Source: Thermoanaerobacterales bacterium UBA4877
GTDB taxonomy: Bacteria > Bacillota > Thermoanaerobacteria > Thermoanaerobacterales > UBA4877
Assembly: GCA_002399345.1 (NCBI GenBank)
Contig: DHDL01000023.1
Location: forward strand, 28,833 to 92,832
Direction of reading: 5' to 3'
DNA length: 64,000 nt
Shown: piece after piece, positions 44,987-54,590 of the stretch
Layout of the letters: each line of letters opens with the position of its first letter
How positions within the stretch are numbered: the first letter of the stretch is position 1
The notes under the pieces: generated by a model
What the model saw: the letters and a program-made list of their open reading frames with translations, nothing else
What the model was told of the DNA's origin: nothing
Databases searched by the model: none
Translations under genes and position numbers: made by a program

Positions 44987-45800
44987 CTCTCTGCGTAAGC
45001 TCCTCTATGGCCTTATCCCTTTGCTCTTTGTCAGGCGCAGTGCCGTGCCAACCTACCTGGTTTTCCATGTATGAAACTCCCTTGCCCTTCACAGTATTCG
45101 CTATTATTAAAGTTGGCCTTTCTTTAGTTTCTTTGGCCCTATCCAAGGCATCGATTATTTGCTGCATATCATGGCCATCAATCCTTATGGTGTACCAGCC
45201 GAATGCCTTCCATTTATCTTCTATCGGCTCTATGTTCATAACCTCATCATTGCGGCCGTCTATCTGAAGACCGTTGTGATCCAATATGGCTGTAAGATTA
45301 TCCAGTTTATACTGAGCCGCAGACATAGCTGCCTCCCATATCTGGCCTTCCTCACACTCACCATCTCCTAATACGGCGTAGGCCCTGTAGCCTTTTTTAT
45401 CAAGTCTGCCTGCCAAAGCCATTCCACAAGCAGCCGAGAGTCCCTGTCCCAGAGAACCTGTGGTCATATCCACTCCCGGTGTATCATTCATGTTGGGGTG
45501 GCCCTGAAGCTTTGTATTTATCTTTCTGAATGTCTTTAATTTATCTTTCGGAAAAAATCCCTTCTCTGCAAGTGCCGCATATAGCACAGGAGACGCATGT
45601 CCCTTAGAAAGCACCAGTCTGTCCCTGTCTTCCCAATCAGGATTTTTGGGATCCACATTCATTTCTTTGAAATAAAGCACCGCAAAAATATCCGCTGCCG
45701 AAAGCGATCCACCCGGATGACCAGATTGCGCCGTATAGATCATGTCTATTATATCTTTTCTCATCTCATTCGCTGTTTTTTGTAATTCCCTTATGTCCAA
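44970..45800 (-). CDS. Transketolase, N-terminal (ThDP-binding) subunit
   Basis: 276 residues. The thiamine-diphosphate motif is YAVLGDGECEEGQIWEAAMS through LTAILDHNGLQIDGRN. SGHPGGSLSAADIFAVLYF and GSLGQGLSAACGMALAG are family marks. The split form is common in clostridia. It is 15 bases downstream of trxB, so probably co-transcribed. Confidence 0.95.
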   Translation of the reverse strand: MDIRELQKTANEMRKDIIDMIYTAQSGHPGGSLSAADIFAVLYFKEMNVDPKNPDWEDRDRLVLSKGHASPVLYAALAEKGFFPKDKLKTFRKINTKLQGHPNMNDTPGVDMTTGSLGQGLSAACGMALAGRLDKKGYRAYAVLGDGECEEGQIWEAAMSAAQYKLDNLTAILDHNGLQIDGRNDEVMNIEPIEDKWKAFGWYTIRIDGHDMQQIIDALDRAKETKERPTLIIANTVKGKGVSYMENQVGWHGTAPDKEQRDKAIEELTQRGEGIE

Positions 45801-45815
45801 ACGTGTACACCCTCC

Positions 45816-46742
45816 TCATGATTCAAACTTTTTATCTATATATTCATTTGCTGCCGTGGCTGCAATGGCACCGTCGGCTGCCGCCGTTATAACCTGCCTG
45901 AGTCTCTTGCTGCGGCAATCTCCGGCTGCATATACACCTTCTATTCCTGTCTCCATATCATCATTGGTTATGATATATCCTTTTTTATCCATCTTTACCT
46001 TGCCCTTGAGCAAATCAGCCTTGGGTACTGTTCCTATAAAGACAAAGACCCCGTCCGTACGGTAATCGGTCAGTTTACCTGTCTTTACATTTTTAAGCAC
46101 CACTTTTTCTACTATACCGTCTCCCTCTATTCTCTCCACAACACTGTCCCAGGCAAACTTAATCTTAGGATTGGCAAAGGCTTTTTCCTGATGAATGGGT
46201 GCAGCCCGTAGCTGGTCTCTTCTATGAATTACTGTAACCTTATCGGCAAATTTGGTAAGATATATTGCCTCTTTTACAGCTGAATCACCTCCGCCAACCA
46301 CCACAACCTCAAGATCGGTAAAGAAGTCGGCATCACATGTAGCACAGTATGACACACCTTTTCCGCGAAGTTCATCCTCACCGGGGCATCCTATCTTTCT
46401 GGGCTGGGCACCGGTAGCAAATATTACTGTCTTTGTCTCATACTCGTTCTTCTTTGTCTTTATCTTTTTGATATCGGACTCAGCGTCAATATTAAGTACC
46501 TCATCAACAATAAATTTAGTTCCAAAAGAAGCCGCCTGCTCACGCATTCTTTCAACAATTTTGGGGCCAGTAGGTTCCTCCATCGAGCCAGGATAGTTTT
46601 CCAGCTCATCCGTGGTAGCGGCCTGTCCACCAAACTCCTTCATTTCTATCACCAATGTATTCATCTTGCCTCTTGAGGCATACAACGCTGCAGAGAGCCC
46701 TGCGGGTCCGCCACCGATTATAATACAATCATATTTCTCCAT
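45816..46742 (-). CDS. trxB: Thioredoxin-disulfide reductase-like flavoprotein
   Basis: 308 residues from the ATG at 46742, 6 bases after GGAGG. FAD motif IIGGGPAGLSAALYASRG, redox pair CATC in VSYCATCDADFF, NAD(P) motif VVGGGDSAVKEAIYL, and C-terminal FAD segment GVYAAGDCRSKRLRQVITA. It reduces thioredoxin or a related protein with NADPH or reduced ferredoxin. The FF-type residue pattern after the CATC (DADFF where DGFF is usual) and KRLRQ are slight variants. It may lead an operon with the transketolase pair. Confidence 0.93.
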   Translation of the reverse strand: MEKYDCIIIGGGPAGLSAALYASRGKMNTLVIEMKEFGGQAATTDELENYPGSMEEPTGPKIVERMREQAASFGTKFIVDEVLNIDAESDIKKIKTKKNEYETKTVIFATGAQPRKIGCPGEDELRGKGVSYCATCDADFFTDLEVVVVGGGDSAVKEAIYLTKFADKVTVIHRRDQLRAAPIHQEKAFANPKIKFAWDSVVERIEGDGIVEKVVLKNVKTGKLTDYRTDGVFVFIGTVPKADLLKGKVKMDKKGYIITNDDMETGIEGVYAAGDCRSKRLRQVITAAADGAIAATAANEYIDKKFES

Positions 46743-46817
46743 TTGCACCCTCCCCCTCTATTAGATATAACTATGCTTTTGACTATTTAATAAAACACTT
46801 ATATTATACCTTAACCT

Positions 46818-47654
46818 CTATATTTCCTCAAACCCTTCACCCATTATCTCATGGGCCTGGAATATAACAACAAAAGCAGTGGGGTCTATACCTCTAATAA
46901 TCTCTTTAAACTGAGTTATTTCTTTTTTTTGTATTACGCAAAAGAGCACTTTCTTATCCTGGTTGGTATAAGCTCCCCTTCCATTAAACGACGTCACACC
47001 TCTCTCCATCTTTGACATAATCGCCGTTTCTATATCGTCACCATGACCGGATATCACATAGGCAGCCCTGTATTCATTAGCACCCTCTTGTATCAGGTCT
47101 ACTACCCATACGGCAATGGCATCGGACGCCAGTGCATACAGCGCAAGCTCTGCTGTAAATGCAAAACCCGCCATTACTATGATTATTGTATCCAAAATCA
47201 AGAGCATGGTCCCCATAGACAGATGCGGAAAATAATGCTTTATTATAGCGGCCACGAGATCCGTACCTCCCGTGGTGGCATTACACCTAAATATAATTCC
47301 AAGTCCCACACCCATGAGCATCCCACCGTAAACTCCGGCTAAAAGATCATCATGGGTAAGAACAGGCAAGAAGGACATAAGGTCTATGGTAATTCCTAAA
47401 AGAACAGTGGCATATAAGGTCTTTACACCAAAATGAGTGCCCAGAATAAAAATGGAAATAACAAACAAAGGAATATTAAACGCCAGGGTCAAAACCCCGA
47501 CAGGCCATCCGGTGCCGCTGTGCAAAACAATGGCCAGACCGTTTATACCACCCGGTGCAATATCATTGGGTGTAAGAAACATATTAAGAGACAGCGTCAT
47601 GAACAGCACCCCAATTGTAACACCAATATAATCTTTTATTGTATCCTTGTTCAT
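46818..47654 (-). CDS. YitT family membrane protein (DUF161 plus DUF2179)
   Basis: 278 residues. Five or six membrane helices (IGVTIGVLFMTLSLNMFLTP, GGINGLAIVLHSGTGWPVG, LPVLTHDDLLAGVYGGMLMG, GGTDLVAAIIKHYFPHLS) and a C-terminal cytosolic DUF2179 domain (VISGHGDDIETAIMSKMERGVTSFNGRGAYTNQDKKVLFCVIQ). Function unknown. Its ATG overlaps the stop of the CsaB-TagA gene by four bases. Confidence 0.92.
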   Translation of the reverse strand: MNKDTIKDYIGVTIGVLFMTLSLNMFLTPNDIAPGGINGLAIVLHSGTGWPVGVLTLAFNIPLFVISIFILGTHFGVKTLYATVLLGITIDLMSFLPVLTHDDLLAGVYGGMLMGVGLGIIFRCNATTGGTDLVAAIIKHYFPHLSMGTMLLILDTIIIVMAGFAFTAELALYALASDAIAVWVVDLIQEGANEYRAAYVISGHGDDIETAIMSKMERGVTSFNGRGAYTNQDKKVLFCVIQKKEITQFKEIIRGIDPTAFVVIFQAHEIMGEGFEEI

Positions 47655-49465
47655 TTCCTACTAATCATCTTCTCTCTTAATACTGTAATCATAAAAGCAG
47701 GAAGATTAAGCATCCTTTTAAATCTCCGCGGTTCCTTGATTAGACGATACAGCCACTCCAGACCCAACCGCTGAAATGTCGCCGGAGCACGCTTTACCGT
47801 ACCGGCCAGTACATCAAAGCTTCCCCCTACTCCCATAATAACCTTAGCTTTAATGTCGGTATGCTCATGAATCCATATTTCCTGCTTGGGAGCTCCAAGA
47901 CCCACAAACAAAAAATCTACATATCCACTATTTATATCCTCTATAATGTGTTTCTCTTCTTCATTGTCAAAATAGCCGTCATGTGTCCCGACAAACTTAA
48001 TGTTGCCATATTTAGATACAGCTTCTTCCGCCGCCTTGCCGGCAATCCCCGGTTTTCCGCCCAAGAAATATATCCTGTGACCATACCGCGGTGCACTTTT
48101 GCAGATATAATTTAAAAGATCTACACCCGCAACCCTCTCCTTTATTTTGTAGCCATAAATCTTTGCTGCCATAACGACACCTATACCGTCGGGGACATTC
48201 AGATCGGATGAATTTAAAATATTTTTGAGACCACTGTCTTTGTGGGCCAACATGATGATTTCTGCATTGGGGGTATAAACCACATGGCGCCCCCCATCCT
48301 GCACGAAATTAAACACCCTGCTATAAGCATCCTTCATGGTGACATTGTCTACCCTCACTCCCAGTACCCCTGATTCCGGTTTCTCTGTGCCGTAAATAAG
48401 TGATAAAGCTAATTTCCCATTTTCTGCAGCCTTTTGCCTTAATTTTTCGGTTCTGTCCTCTATTTCTTTTATCGCTTTATCCCTTTTTGTCCATAACCCT
48501 TCGGCATAGTCTGCTATCTGCTCGGCGGTAACACTTCTAACATTGCCCACAGGCATAAGACCTATATCCTTTAAAAATCCGTCAATCTTGGGATCATAGG
48601 AAATTCCCTCCACTGGGCAACCTACCAATGCTCCGAATATAAGAGAATGAAGCCTCATACCGATCACCATTTTGCAAAGTGAAACTATGCCCAGCATATC
48701 CTCCGGATTATACACCCTGCGCAATATATGCTTTGGGCACTTCATAAAATCGGCTATTGCATTGCATTCTTCTATATCGGACTGATGAAACGGGCAAAAT
48801 ACTATCTCCGTTCCCGTATTCTGATAAATAATATCCAGAGCCTTTGCCATCTCAACCCTAAAAAGTTCATTATTGTACCAGTTCCGTACGGACACCAATA
48901 TAAAATTATCGGATATGCCTTCGCTTTCAAGAAGCATCTTTGCGCCGGTCTGCTCAGGCTTTTTAAGACAAAATACAGGATCCGCGGTTACATGGATATT
49001 ATTCTCTATGCCCATACTCTTCAAGAGTTCCTGGGAAGAGTTATCCCTCAATGTAATCAAATTTACCTTCTTTAATATAAAGGATACCATCTTAATATCT
49101 GTTTTATTAGTAAGGGGTCCGATTCCCTGGCCATATACCATTACTTTTTTCCTGAAAACTATCCCCATAAACAGAATGGCAAGATAGTAAAACAGGCTGG
49201 CCCTGCTGGTTACATCCTGAAGCAGGCTTCCTCCGCCGCTTATAAGGAGGTCGCAGGTGCGCACCGCCTTAAGCACATCAAAAAAACCGGTCCGTTTCAC
49301 TGATTTTACCCCGTATCGTTTTTCCGTTACTTCGGGATTCTCCGAAAGAACCGTTATTTGCAGGTCTTTATCAGAGTTCTTTAGCGTATTAACTATAGAA
49401 AGCAGTACTGCCTCGTCTCCCAGGTTGTCAAAACCATAATAGCCGGATATAAGAACACTTTTCAA
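47651..49465 (-). CDS. csaB: CsaB polysaccharide pyruvyltransferase fused to WecG/TagA glycosyltransferase
   Basis: About 604 residues from a TTG at 49465 that overlaps the preceding TGA; the ATG at 49480 has no ribosome site. Residues 1-355 are a CsaB-type pyruvyltransferase: SVLISGYYGFDNLGDEAVLLS, DLLISGGGSLLQDVTSR, MVIGMRLHSLIFGALVGCP and GISYDPKI. It ketal-links pyruvate to secondary cell-wall polymer, the anchor for S-layer SLH domains. From about residue 365 a WecG/TagA/CpsF domain begins: VLGVRVDNVTMKDAYSRV, VVYTPNAEIIMLAHKDS, LNVPDGIGVVMAAKIYG, YFLGGKPGIAGKAAEEA, FLFVGLGAPKQEIWIHEH. It transfers N-acetylmannosamine or a related sugar to a lipid carrier. The two are usually separate genes. 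Confidence 0.92.
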   Translation of the reverse strand: MKSVLISGYYGFDNLGDEAVLLSIVNTLKNSDKDLQITVLSENPEVTEKRYGVKSVKRTGFFDVLKAVRTCDLLISGGGSLLQDVTSRASLFYYLAILFMGIVFRKKVMVYGQGIGPLTNKTDIKMVSFILKKVNLITLRDNSSQELLKSMGIENNIHVTADPVFCLKKPEQTGAKMLLESEGISDNFILVSVRNWYNNELFRVEMAKALDIIYQNTGTEIVFCPFHQSDIEECNAIADFMKCPKHILRRVYNPEDMLGIVSLCKMVIGMRLHSLIFGALVGCPVEGISYDPKIDGFLKDIGLMPVGNVRSVTAEQIADYAEGLWTKRDKAIKEIEDRTEKLRQKAAENGKLALSLIYGTEKPESGVLGVRVDNVTMKDAYSRVFNFVQDGGRHVVYTPNAEIIMLAHKDSGLKNILNSSDLNVPDGIGVVMAAKIYGYKIKERVAGVDLLNYICKSAPRYGHRIYFLGGKPGIAGKAAEEAVSKYGNIKFVGTHDGYFDNEEEKHIIEDINSGYVDFLFVGLGAPKQEIWIHEHTDIKAKVIMGVGGSFDVLAGTVKRAPATFQRLGLEWLYRLIKEPRRFKRMLNLPAFMITVLREKMISRK

Positions 49466-51447
49466 GCGTCTACACCCCATTTCTTCTTGATTAAACCAAG
49501 GAAATATTTAAATATTGCAAAGTAAATGAAGCCTACAGCTATTCCCAAAATTATTCCATATACCGTTCTGAGTATGGATATACCGAGTGGTGCCCGGAGG
49601 TGACTGAATGTATTTACCAAAGAAAGCTGCCCTATTGAGGCGAACAAACCCCACACCAGCCTCCATCCTTTTCTAAATCCGTAATATACGAAACTAAGCA
49701 TAAGAATGAGAGCCGGATAACCTATGAGAAACTCCTTCTCACGCGGCCGGGCCACCAAAACATGTTCAAGAATAGAACGCAGCTTAAGTTCCACGCTGCT
49801 AACACCCATGGCAGGGTTATTGCCTGTCCGGGAAAGATATACAAACACCACGACAAAAGCTATGGCCAAAACAACAACATACCATATTTTGACATTAAGT
49901 TTAAGCACGTAGACTACTCTGTCCTTAATACTTAAGTCTTGCCTAAAATACCGTACAAAATACAAAATCAAGAAATAAAGCAACGGACCTATAAAAGACA
50001 GTTTAACCCCTCTGAAATAATCCAGCTTCAATAGATATTTGCTGTCTGCCATAATAGCAGCTATGTACAATGCACCCGCAGCCGATATAAGCGATGCCTT
50101 TAAGAAATTCTTCAAAGTGTAACTGATAAATGAGCCTCGTTTTTCTTCACATACCTTCATTACATACGCAATAGCTAATGCAGGAAATACTACGGAGGAG
50201 ACCAGGGCCAAAGCTTTAATGCCCAAATCGAAAAATTTGCTGTAGAGTGTCCCGAAGGTTATAACAGCTCCTAACGCCATCAGGCTATAAGCTGCTTTAC
50301 CTGTTAGAGACACAAGGGTATTTAAAAGCATAATGCTGCCGGCAACTACGCCCAAACCTATTATAGCCTGAAGGATCCACGGAGTATGCAACTCACTCAT
50401 CGGCACTATTTCACCAAGATCCTCACCTATATCATTCATATATCCCTTAAATAAATCAATGGTACCGCCATAAAACCGCACGTTGAATGCGGCTGTCTTA
50501 TACGTCCTTATTTCCGGACGTACATATACCATCCTTACATTTCTGTCTAAAACAGCACGGTACCACTTGTCCGCTATCTCCGTCTTATCATATGCAGCCA
50601 TTTCCCTGCCCGACAGACTGAAAAGCTTAAACGCCTTATAATCCGTCTGCTTGGCAAACATATTCATACCTTCCTGGGTCTCATAATTCCTGTCTACCGG
50701 TAGTTCAATAATACCTGTGGTTATGCCCTCTTCTTTAAATCTCTCAGCCGCATAATCTATCTTATCTTCATTACCCAGTACCTCATCCCGGCCGAAGACC
50801 ACCTGGTCTATGTTATACTTTTGGATCATGTCCATATAGTCATCAATACCGGAGTCATTGAGATTATTATAATTTTCTATCCTGGCTACCGGTATCAAGC
50901 CTGCAGACTTTACCATATCAAAGTCCGCGGTGTCAAAACCCAGGCCGTTGATCTCCACTTCCTGCAAAGGTTTATTAAACGCAAAAACAGAAAGACCGCC
51001 TGAGGCATCGTATATGACATCCTTGTATCTCTTGGCCAGCCCTTCTGAAAGAAACCCGGCCGTATCCTTGTCCTCAGTTATTACCACAACGGAATTAGGC
51101 AAAAATCCATCTGCTTTTTTCAAAACATCTTTCAATGCGGCATTATCCGAGGTCATACCCATTGCCGATGCGTCGGATAAGCTCATATATGAAGCCTTGC
51201 CTTTGTCCTGCAATTTCTTCAGATTAACCTCATTAACCGATATCGAGTTCATTCCTTTATTTTTATAATCCTTAAGGATATTTTTCACATTCATATTGCC
51301 ATAATCAGCTAAATCACTTAAAGCATCCAGATCTCCGGTTATCTCTATATTTTTATAACCATTCTCTACCTTGTACCTATCGTATCCTGCAAATAGTGCT
51401 GCGATGCATGATATGATCATTATCCATATAAATAACTTGTTTTTCAT
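49462..51447 (-). CDS. DUF5693 family membrane protein
   Basis: 661 residues. The N-terminus is a membrane helix (WIMIISCIAALFAGYDRY). An extracytoplasmic region spans residues about 30-360, with a TIM-barrel-like pattern, GLIPVARIENYNNLNDSGIDDYMDMI, and VVFGRDEVLG. About seven membrane helices follow. DUF5693 is commonly next to csaB in clostridia and is probably involved in cell-envelope polymer assembly. Its stop overlaps the csaB TTG, so the two are coupled. Confidence 0.85.
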   Translation of the reverse strand: MKNKLFIWIMIISCIAALFAGYDRYKVENGYKNIEITGDLDALSDLADYGNMNVKNILKDYKNKGMNSISVNEVNLKKLQDKGKASYMSLSDASAMGMTSDNAALKDVLKKADGFLPNSVVVITEDKDTAGFLSEGLAKRYKDVIYDASGGLSVFAFNKPLQEVEINGLGFDTADFDMVKSAGLIPVARIENYNNLNDSGIDDYMDMIQKYNIDQVVFGRDEVLGNEDKIDYAAERFKEEGITTGIIELPVDRNYETQEGMNMFAKQTDYKAFKLFSLSGREMAAYDKTEIADKWYRAVLDRNVRMVYVRPEIRTYKTAAFNVRFYGGTIDLFKGYMNDIGEDLGEIVPMSELHTPWILQAIIGLGVVAGSIMLLNTLVSLTGKAAYSLMALGAVITFGTLYSKFFDLGIKALALVSSVVFPALAIAYVMKVCEEKRGSFISYTLKNFLKASLISAAGALYIAAIMADSKYLLKLDYFRGVKLSFIGPLLYFLILYFVRYFRQDLSIKDRVVYVLKLNVKIWYVVVLAIAFVVVFVYLSRTGNNPAMGVSSVELKLRSILEHVLVARPREKEFLIGYPALILMLSFVYYGFRKGWRLVWGLFASIGQLSLVNTFSHLRAPLGISILRTVYGIILGIAVGFIYFAIFKYFLGLIKKKWGVDA

Positions 51448-51530
51448 CGGTTCATCTCCTTAAGCAAAATATTACATAAGCTAAGTATATTATATATCAA
51501 TCTGCCTTTCAAGTTAATTAAACGTAACGA

Positions 51531-51560
51531 AAATAGCTGCACCTAAGGTGCAGCTATTTA
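51531..51560 (-). terminator. Intrinsic terminator of the PEP synthase gene
   Basis: Near-perfect palindrome AATAGCTGCACCTTAGGTGCAGCTATT followed on the minus strand by TTCGTT. It lies after the ppsA stop and before the DUF5693 gene. Confidence 0.8.
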
Positions 51561-51593
51561 ATAAATTATATTAAGTTATTCGGATTTTATTTA

Positions 51594-53951
51594 TTACAGT
51601 TCTTTATTTTCTATTCTTGCCTTCTTGAGAAGGATTCTCTGCTCAGCTGAAGCAACCAACCTGCGTGTATAGGTAATCGTGTCCGGGTTAACGCTCATGC
51701 TGTCTATACCTTGTTGAACCAAAAACTCGGCAAATTCCGGATACTGCGAGGGAGCCTGCCCGCATATGGATATTGTCTTTCCATATTTGTGTGTGGCTTT
51801 GATTAATATTGTAATGGCCTTCTTTACCGCCGCATTCCTTTCGTCAAAATAGCCCATATTGCTGAGTATGCCAGAGTCTCTGTCTGCTCCCATTATAAGC
51901 TGCGTAAGATCATTGCTGCCTATGCTAAAACCGTCTACCATTTGTGCAAACTCTTCTGCTTCAAACACCACCGAAGGGACCTCCGCCATTATCCACAATT
52001 TAAAGTTATTGCTTTGTGCCAGCCCTTCGGATGCCATTATGTCCTTAACCTTCTTAAGTTCCCATGTGGTTCTGACAAAGGGGAGCATAGCCCAAACATT
52101 TGTCAGGCCATATTCATCCCTTACTTTTTTGAGTGCTCTGCATTCCAGCCTGAAACCCTGTTCATATTCGGGAGATATGTAGCGGGATACACCCCTCCAC
52201 CCGATCATTGGATTATTTTCTATCGGCTCCACTTCATCTCCACCTTTTAATCCTCTGAATTCATTGGTCCTGAAATCACTGAATCTCACTACAATGGGCT
52301 TTGGATATATCGGCTGGGCGACCTTGGTTATTCCTTCCGCCATCTTATCGATAAGTATTTGGCCTTGATTTGTTTTAACCAAATACATGGGATGGATCCC
52401 TATCATGTTAGTAAATATAAACTCCGTTCTCATAAGCCCTATCCCGTCAAAAGGCAGATCCTTATATTTATTTATGATGGAAGGCTCACCCAGATTCATA
52501 TAGATTTTGGTAGCCGTAACGGGGGCAAGCTGATACGCTAACTTATTTAATGCGGTGGTGTCAAGGTTTGATTTGCCCTCTCCCTCCATGCTCTCTTTTT
52601 CATCACTCATTACTTCGCCTTCATACACGATTCCCCGCGTTGCATCTATTGTTATCTTCATTCCGTCTTTAAGAATATGCGTAGCCTTTTTAGTCCCAAC
52701 TATGCATGGTATCCCCAGTTCTCGCGAGACGATGGCCGCATGACATGTTCTCCCTCCTTCATCGGTGACCACCGCGCACGCTTTTTTCATGGCTGGCACC
52801 ATGTCCGGATTGGTCATCACCGTTACCAATACGTCCCCGTCCTTTATTTTTGAGAGCTCGCTGACATCCGAGATACTCCGTACATTGCCGCTTATTATTC
52901 CCGGTGAGGCCGACAACCCTTTGGCAAGTACCTTAAGCTCCTTTTTCTCTGTACATTTCAATGTGGTTATAGGCCTGGCCTGTAGTATATACAGACTCTT
53001 TGTATCCTTATCAAATCCCCATTCAATGTCCTCGCAGGATCCATAAAGTTTTTCAATCTTCAAGCCGTAATCCGCCAGCTCATTTATCTCCTGCTCAGTA
53101 AGACACTGCTTATTTACAAAATCGTTTCCAAGGAAATCGGAAACCCTTACCTCTACTATTCCGCTTTCTTTTTCATTATCAACTATCATTACGTTCTTTT
53201 CAGATATATGCTTTTCTATTACTTTTTTATTGGTCTTATCAAGAATATACTCATCAGGTGTAACCGTTCCCGAAACTATCGCTTCGCCCAGCCCCCAACT
53301 AGCGTTAATCATTAATTGATTGGTATCGTTTGTTATGGGATTTGCCGTAAACATTACGCCGGATTTTTCACTGTTGACCATCAGCTGAATAACAGCACTT
53401 AATGAAACCTGGAAATGATCAAATTTTTGCCTTTCCCTATAGTAAATTGCCCTCGCAGTCCAAAGAGATGCCCAGCATTTTTTAGTGTATTTCAACACTT
53501 CGTCTATCTTGGCCACATGAAGATATGTATCCTGCTGGCCAGCAAAAGAGGCTTCGGGTAAATCTTCAGCTGTAGCCGAACTTCTTACGGCAACATATGG
53601 ATTTTTAATTCCTGTCTTTTTACTAAATTCCTTATATGCACCCTCTATTTCTTCTTTTATTTCTTCTATCATGGGTGCATCATTGATAATATCCCTTATC
53701 TCAGCACTCCTCTTTTGTAATTCCTCAGAGTCTTCCACATCTAATTTATCAATTTTATTTTTAATTTTATCTCCCAATCCCGCCTTTGATATAAAGTCCT
53801 TATAGGCCTGCGCCGTTATGCAAAATCCGGGCGGTACACTTATACCAGCTTGTGTTAATTCTCCTAAATTTGCACCCTTACCGCCTACTATTGATACATC
53901 ATTTTTATCAATTTCATCAAACCATTTTATGTATTTGTGTTTATATGACAT
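51594..53951 (-). CDS. ppsA: Phosphoenolpyruvate synthase
   Basis: 785 residues. N-terminal ATP-grasp domain (VGGKGANLGELTQAGISVPPG, AVRSSATAEDLPEASFAGQQD), swivelling phosphohistidine domain with catalytic His in DEGGRTCHAAIVSRELGIPC, and a PEP/pyruvate-binding TIM barrel (FDGIGLMRTEF, GSNDLTQLIMGADRD, SICGQAPSQYPEFAEFLV). It converts pyruvate and ATP to PEP, AMP and Pi, a gluconeogenic step. Monocistronic with its own terminator. Confidence 0.96.
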   Translation of the reverse strand: MSYKHKYIKWFDEIDKNDVSIVGGKGANLGELTQAGISVPPGFCITAQAYKDFISKAGLGDKIKNKIDKLDVEDSEELQKRSAEIRDIINDAPMIEEIKEEIEGAYKEFSKKTGIKNPYVAVRSSATAEDLPEASFAGQQDTYLHVAKIDEVLKYTKKCWASLWTARAIYYRERQKFDHFQVSLSAVIQLMVNSEKSGVMFTANPITNDTNQLMINASWGLGEAIVSGTVTPDEYILDKTNKKVIEKHISEKNVMIVDNEKESGIVEVRVSDFLGNDFVNKQCLTEQEINELADYGLKIEKLYGSCEDIEWGFDKDTKSLYILQARPITTLKCTEKKELKVLAKGLSASPGIISGNVRSISDVSELSKIKDGDVLVTVMTNPDMVPAMKKACAVVTDEGGRTCHAAIVSRELGIPCIVGTKKATHILKDGMKITIDATRGIVYEGEVMSDEKESMEGEGKSNLDTTALNKLAYQLAPVTATKIYMNLGEPSIINKYKDLPFDGIGLMRTEFIFTNMIGIHPMYLVKTNQGQILIDKMAEGITKVAQPIYPKPIVVRFSDFRTNEFRGLKGGDEVEPIENNPMIGWRGVSRYISPEYEQGFRLECRALKKVRDEYGLTNVWAMLPFVRTTWELKKVKDIMASEGLAQSNNFKLWIMAEVPSVVFEAEEFAQMVDGFSIGSNDLTQLIMGADRDSGILSNMGYFDERNAAVKKAITILIKATHKYGKTISICGQAPSQYPEFAEFLVQQGIDSMSVNPDTITYTRRLVASAEQRILLKKARIENKEL

Positions 53952-54097
53952 ATTAATACCCCCTTGGCTTTAATATTTATATATATAATAGCACATTCAC
54001 ATTAATATGTCATACAATCTAAAAAAATACTTAAATCAATATATTATTTGCTAAACTATTGTAGTAATGTGACATACTATTTTCCGGTTTGCCTAAT

Positions 54098-54127
54098 AAA
54101 AAAAATAGCCGCATCTAATGCGGCTTA
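54098..54127 (-). terminator. Intrinsic terminator after the secreted-protein gene
   Basis: The minus strand reads AAGCCGCATTAGATGCGGCT followed by ATTTTTTTTATT. It lies directly after the stop at 54132. Confidence 0.9.
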
Positions 54128-54131
54128 TAGT

Positions 54132-54590
54132 TTACTTCGTATATTGACCCCTTACCATAAATACTGCCGTAGTCCCGGCTTTTACGCTCCTGCCATCAGA
54201 TCGGGGCGCAATAAGCAGATGGTTTGAAGGCATTTGCGCACCGTTTAACAGATCCTTACCTCCGGTGACATCTGAAAGCCCGTTAGAAGTCGGTGAATTT
54301 ATCGTAGCTTTTCCTGCTCTGAGTATTATCTCAGTACCCTGTTTAAGTGTGATAGTATCGCCGCTTTTAAGGTCGACAACCTTAAAAGCTTCTCCTGAAC
54401 CCTGGCTACCACCGTTAGATATAAGACCGTCAACATAATCTTTTATCTGACTTAAGGCCTTATCCACATAACTTTTCGTTACAACCGGATCATTCTCAGA
54501 TCCTGGGTTGGGATTGGCTGCAAAAGCCACCCCAACAACTAAAGACAAGGATAACAATACCCCTACTAATATAAGTAAACTCTTTTTCAT
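54132..54590 (-). CDS. Secreted protein of unknown function, coupled to a chemoreceptor gene
   Basis: 152 residues. A Sec signal peptide ([19 protein letters not shown], cleavage near AFA-AN) leads to a mature, Gly/Asn/Ser-rich exported protein. A helix, [21 protein letters not shown], is followed by a beta-rich section ([39 protein letters not shown]). I recognise no named family, though similar conserved clostridial proteins are known to me as hypothetical. Its ATG overlaps the chemoreceptor stop (ATGA) and a terminator follows, so the two are made together. Confidence 0.8.
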   Translation of the reverse strand: MKKSLLILVGVLLSLSLVVGVAFAANPNPGSENDPVVTKSYVDKALSQIKDYVDGLISNGGSQGSGEAFKVVDLKSGDTITLKQGTEIILRAGKATINSPTSNGLSDVTGGKDLLNGAQMPSNHLLIAPRSDGRSVKAGTTAVFMVRGQYTK

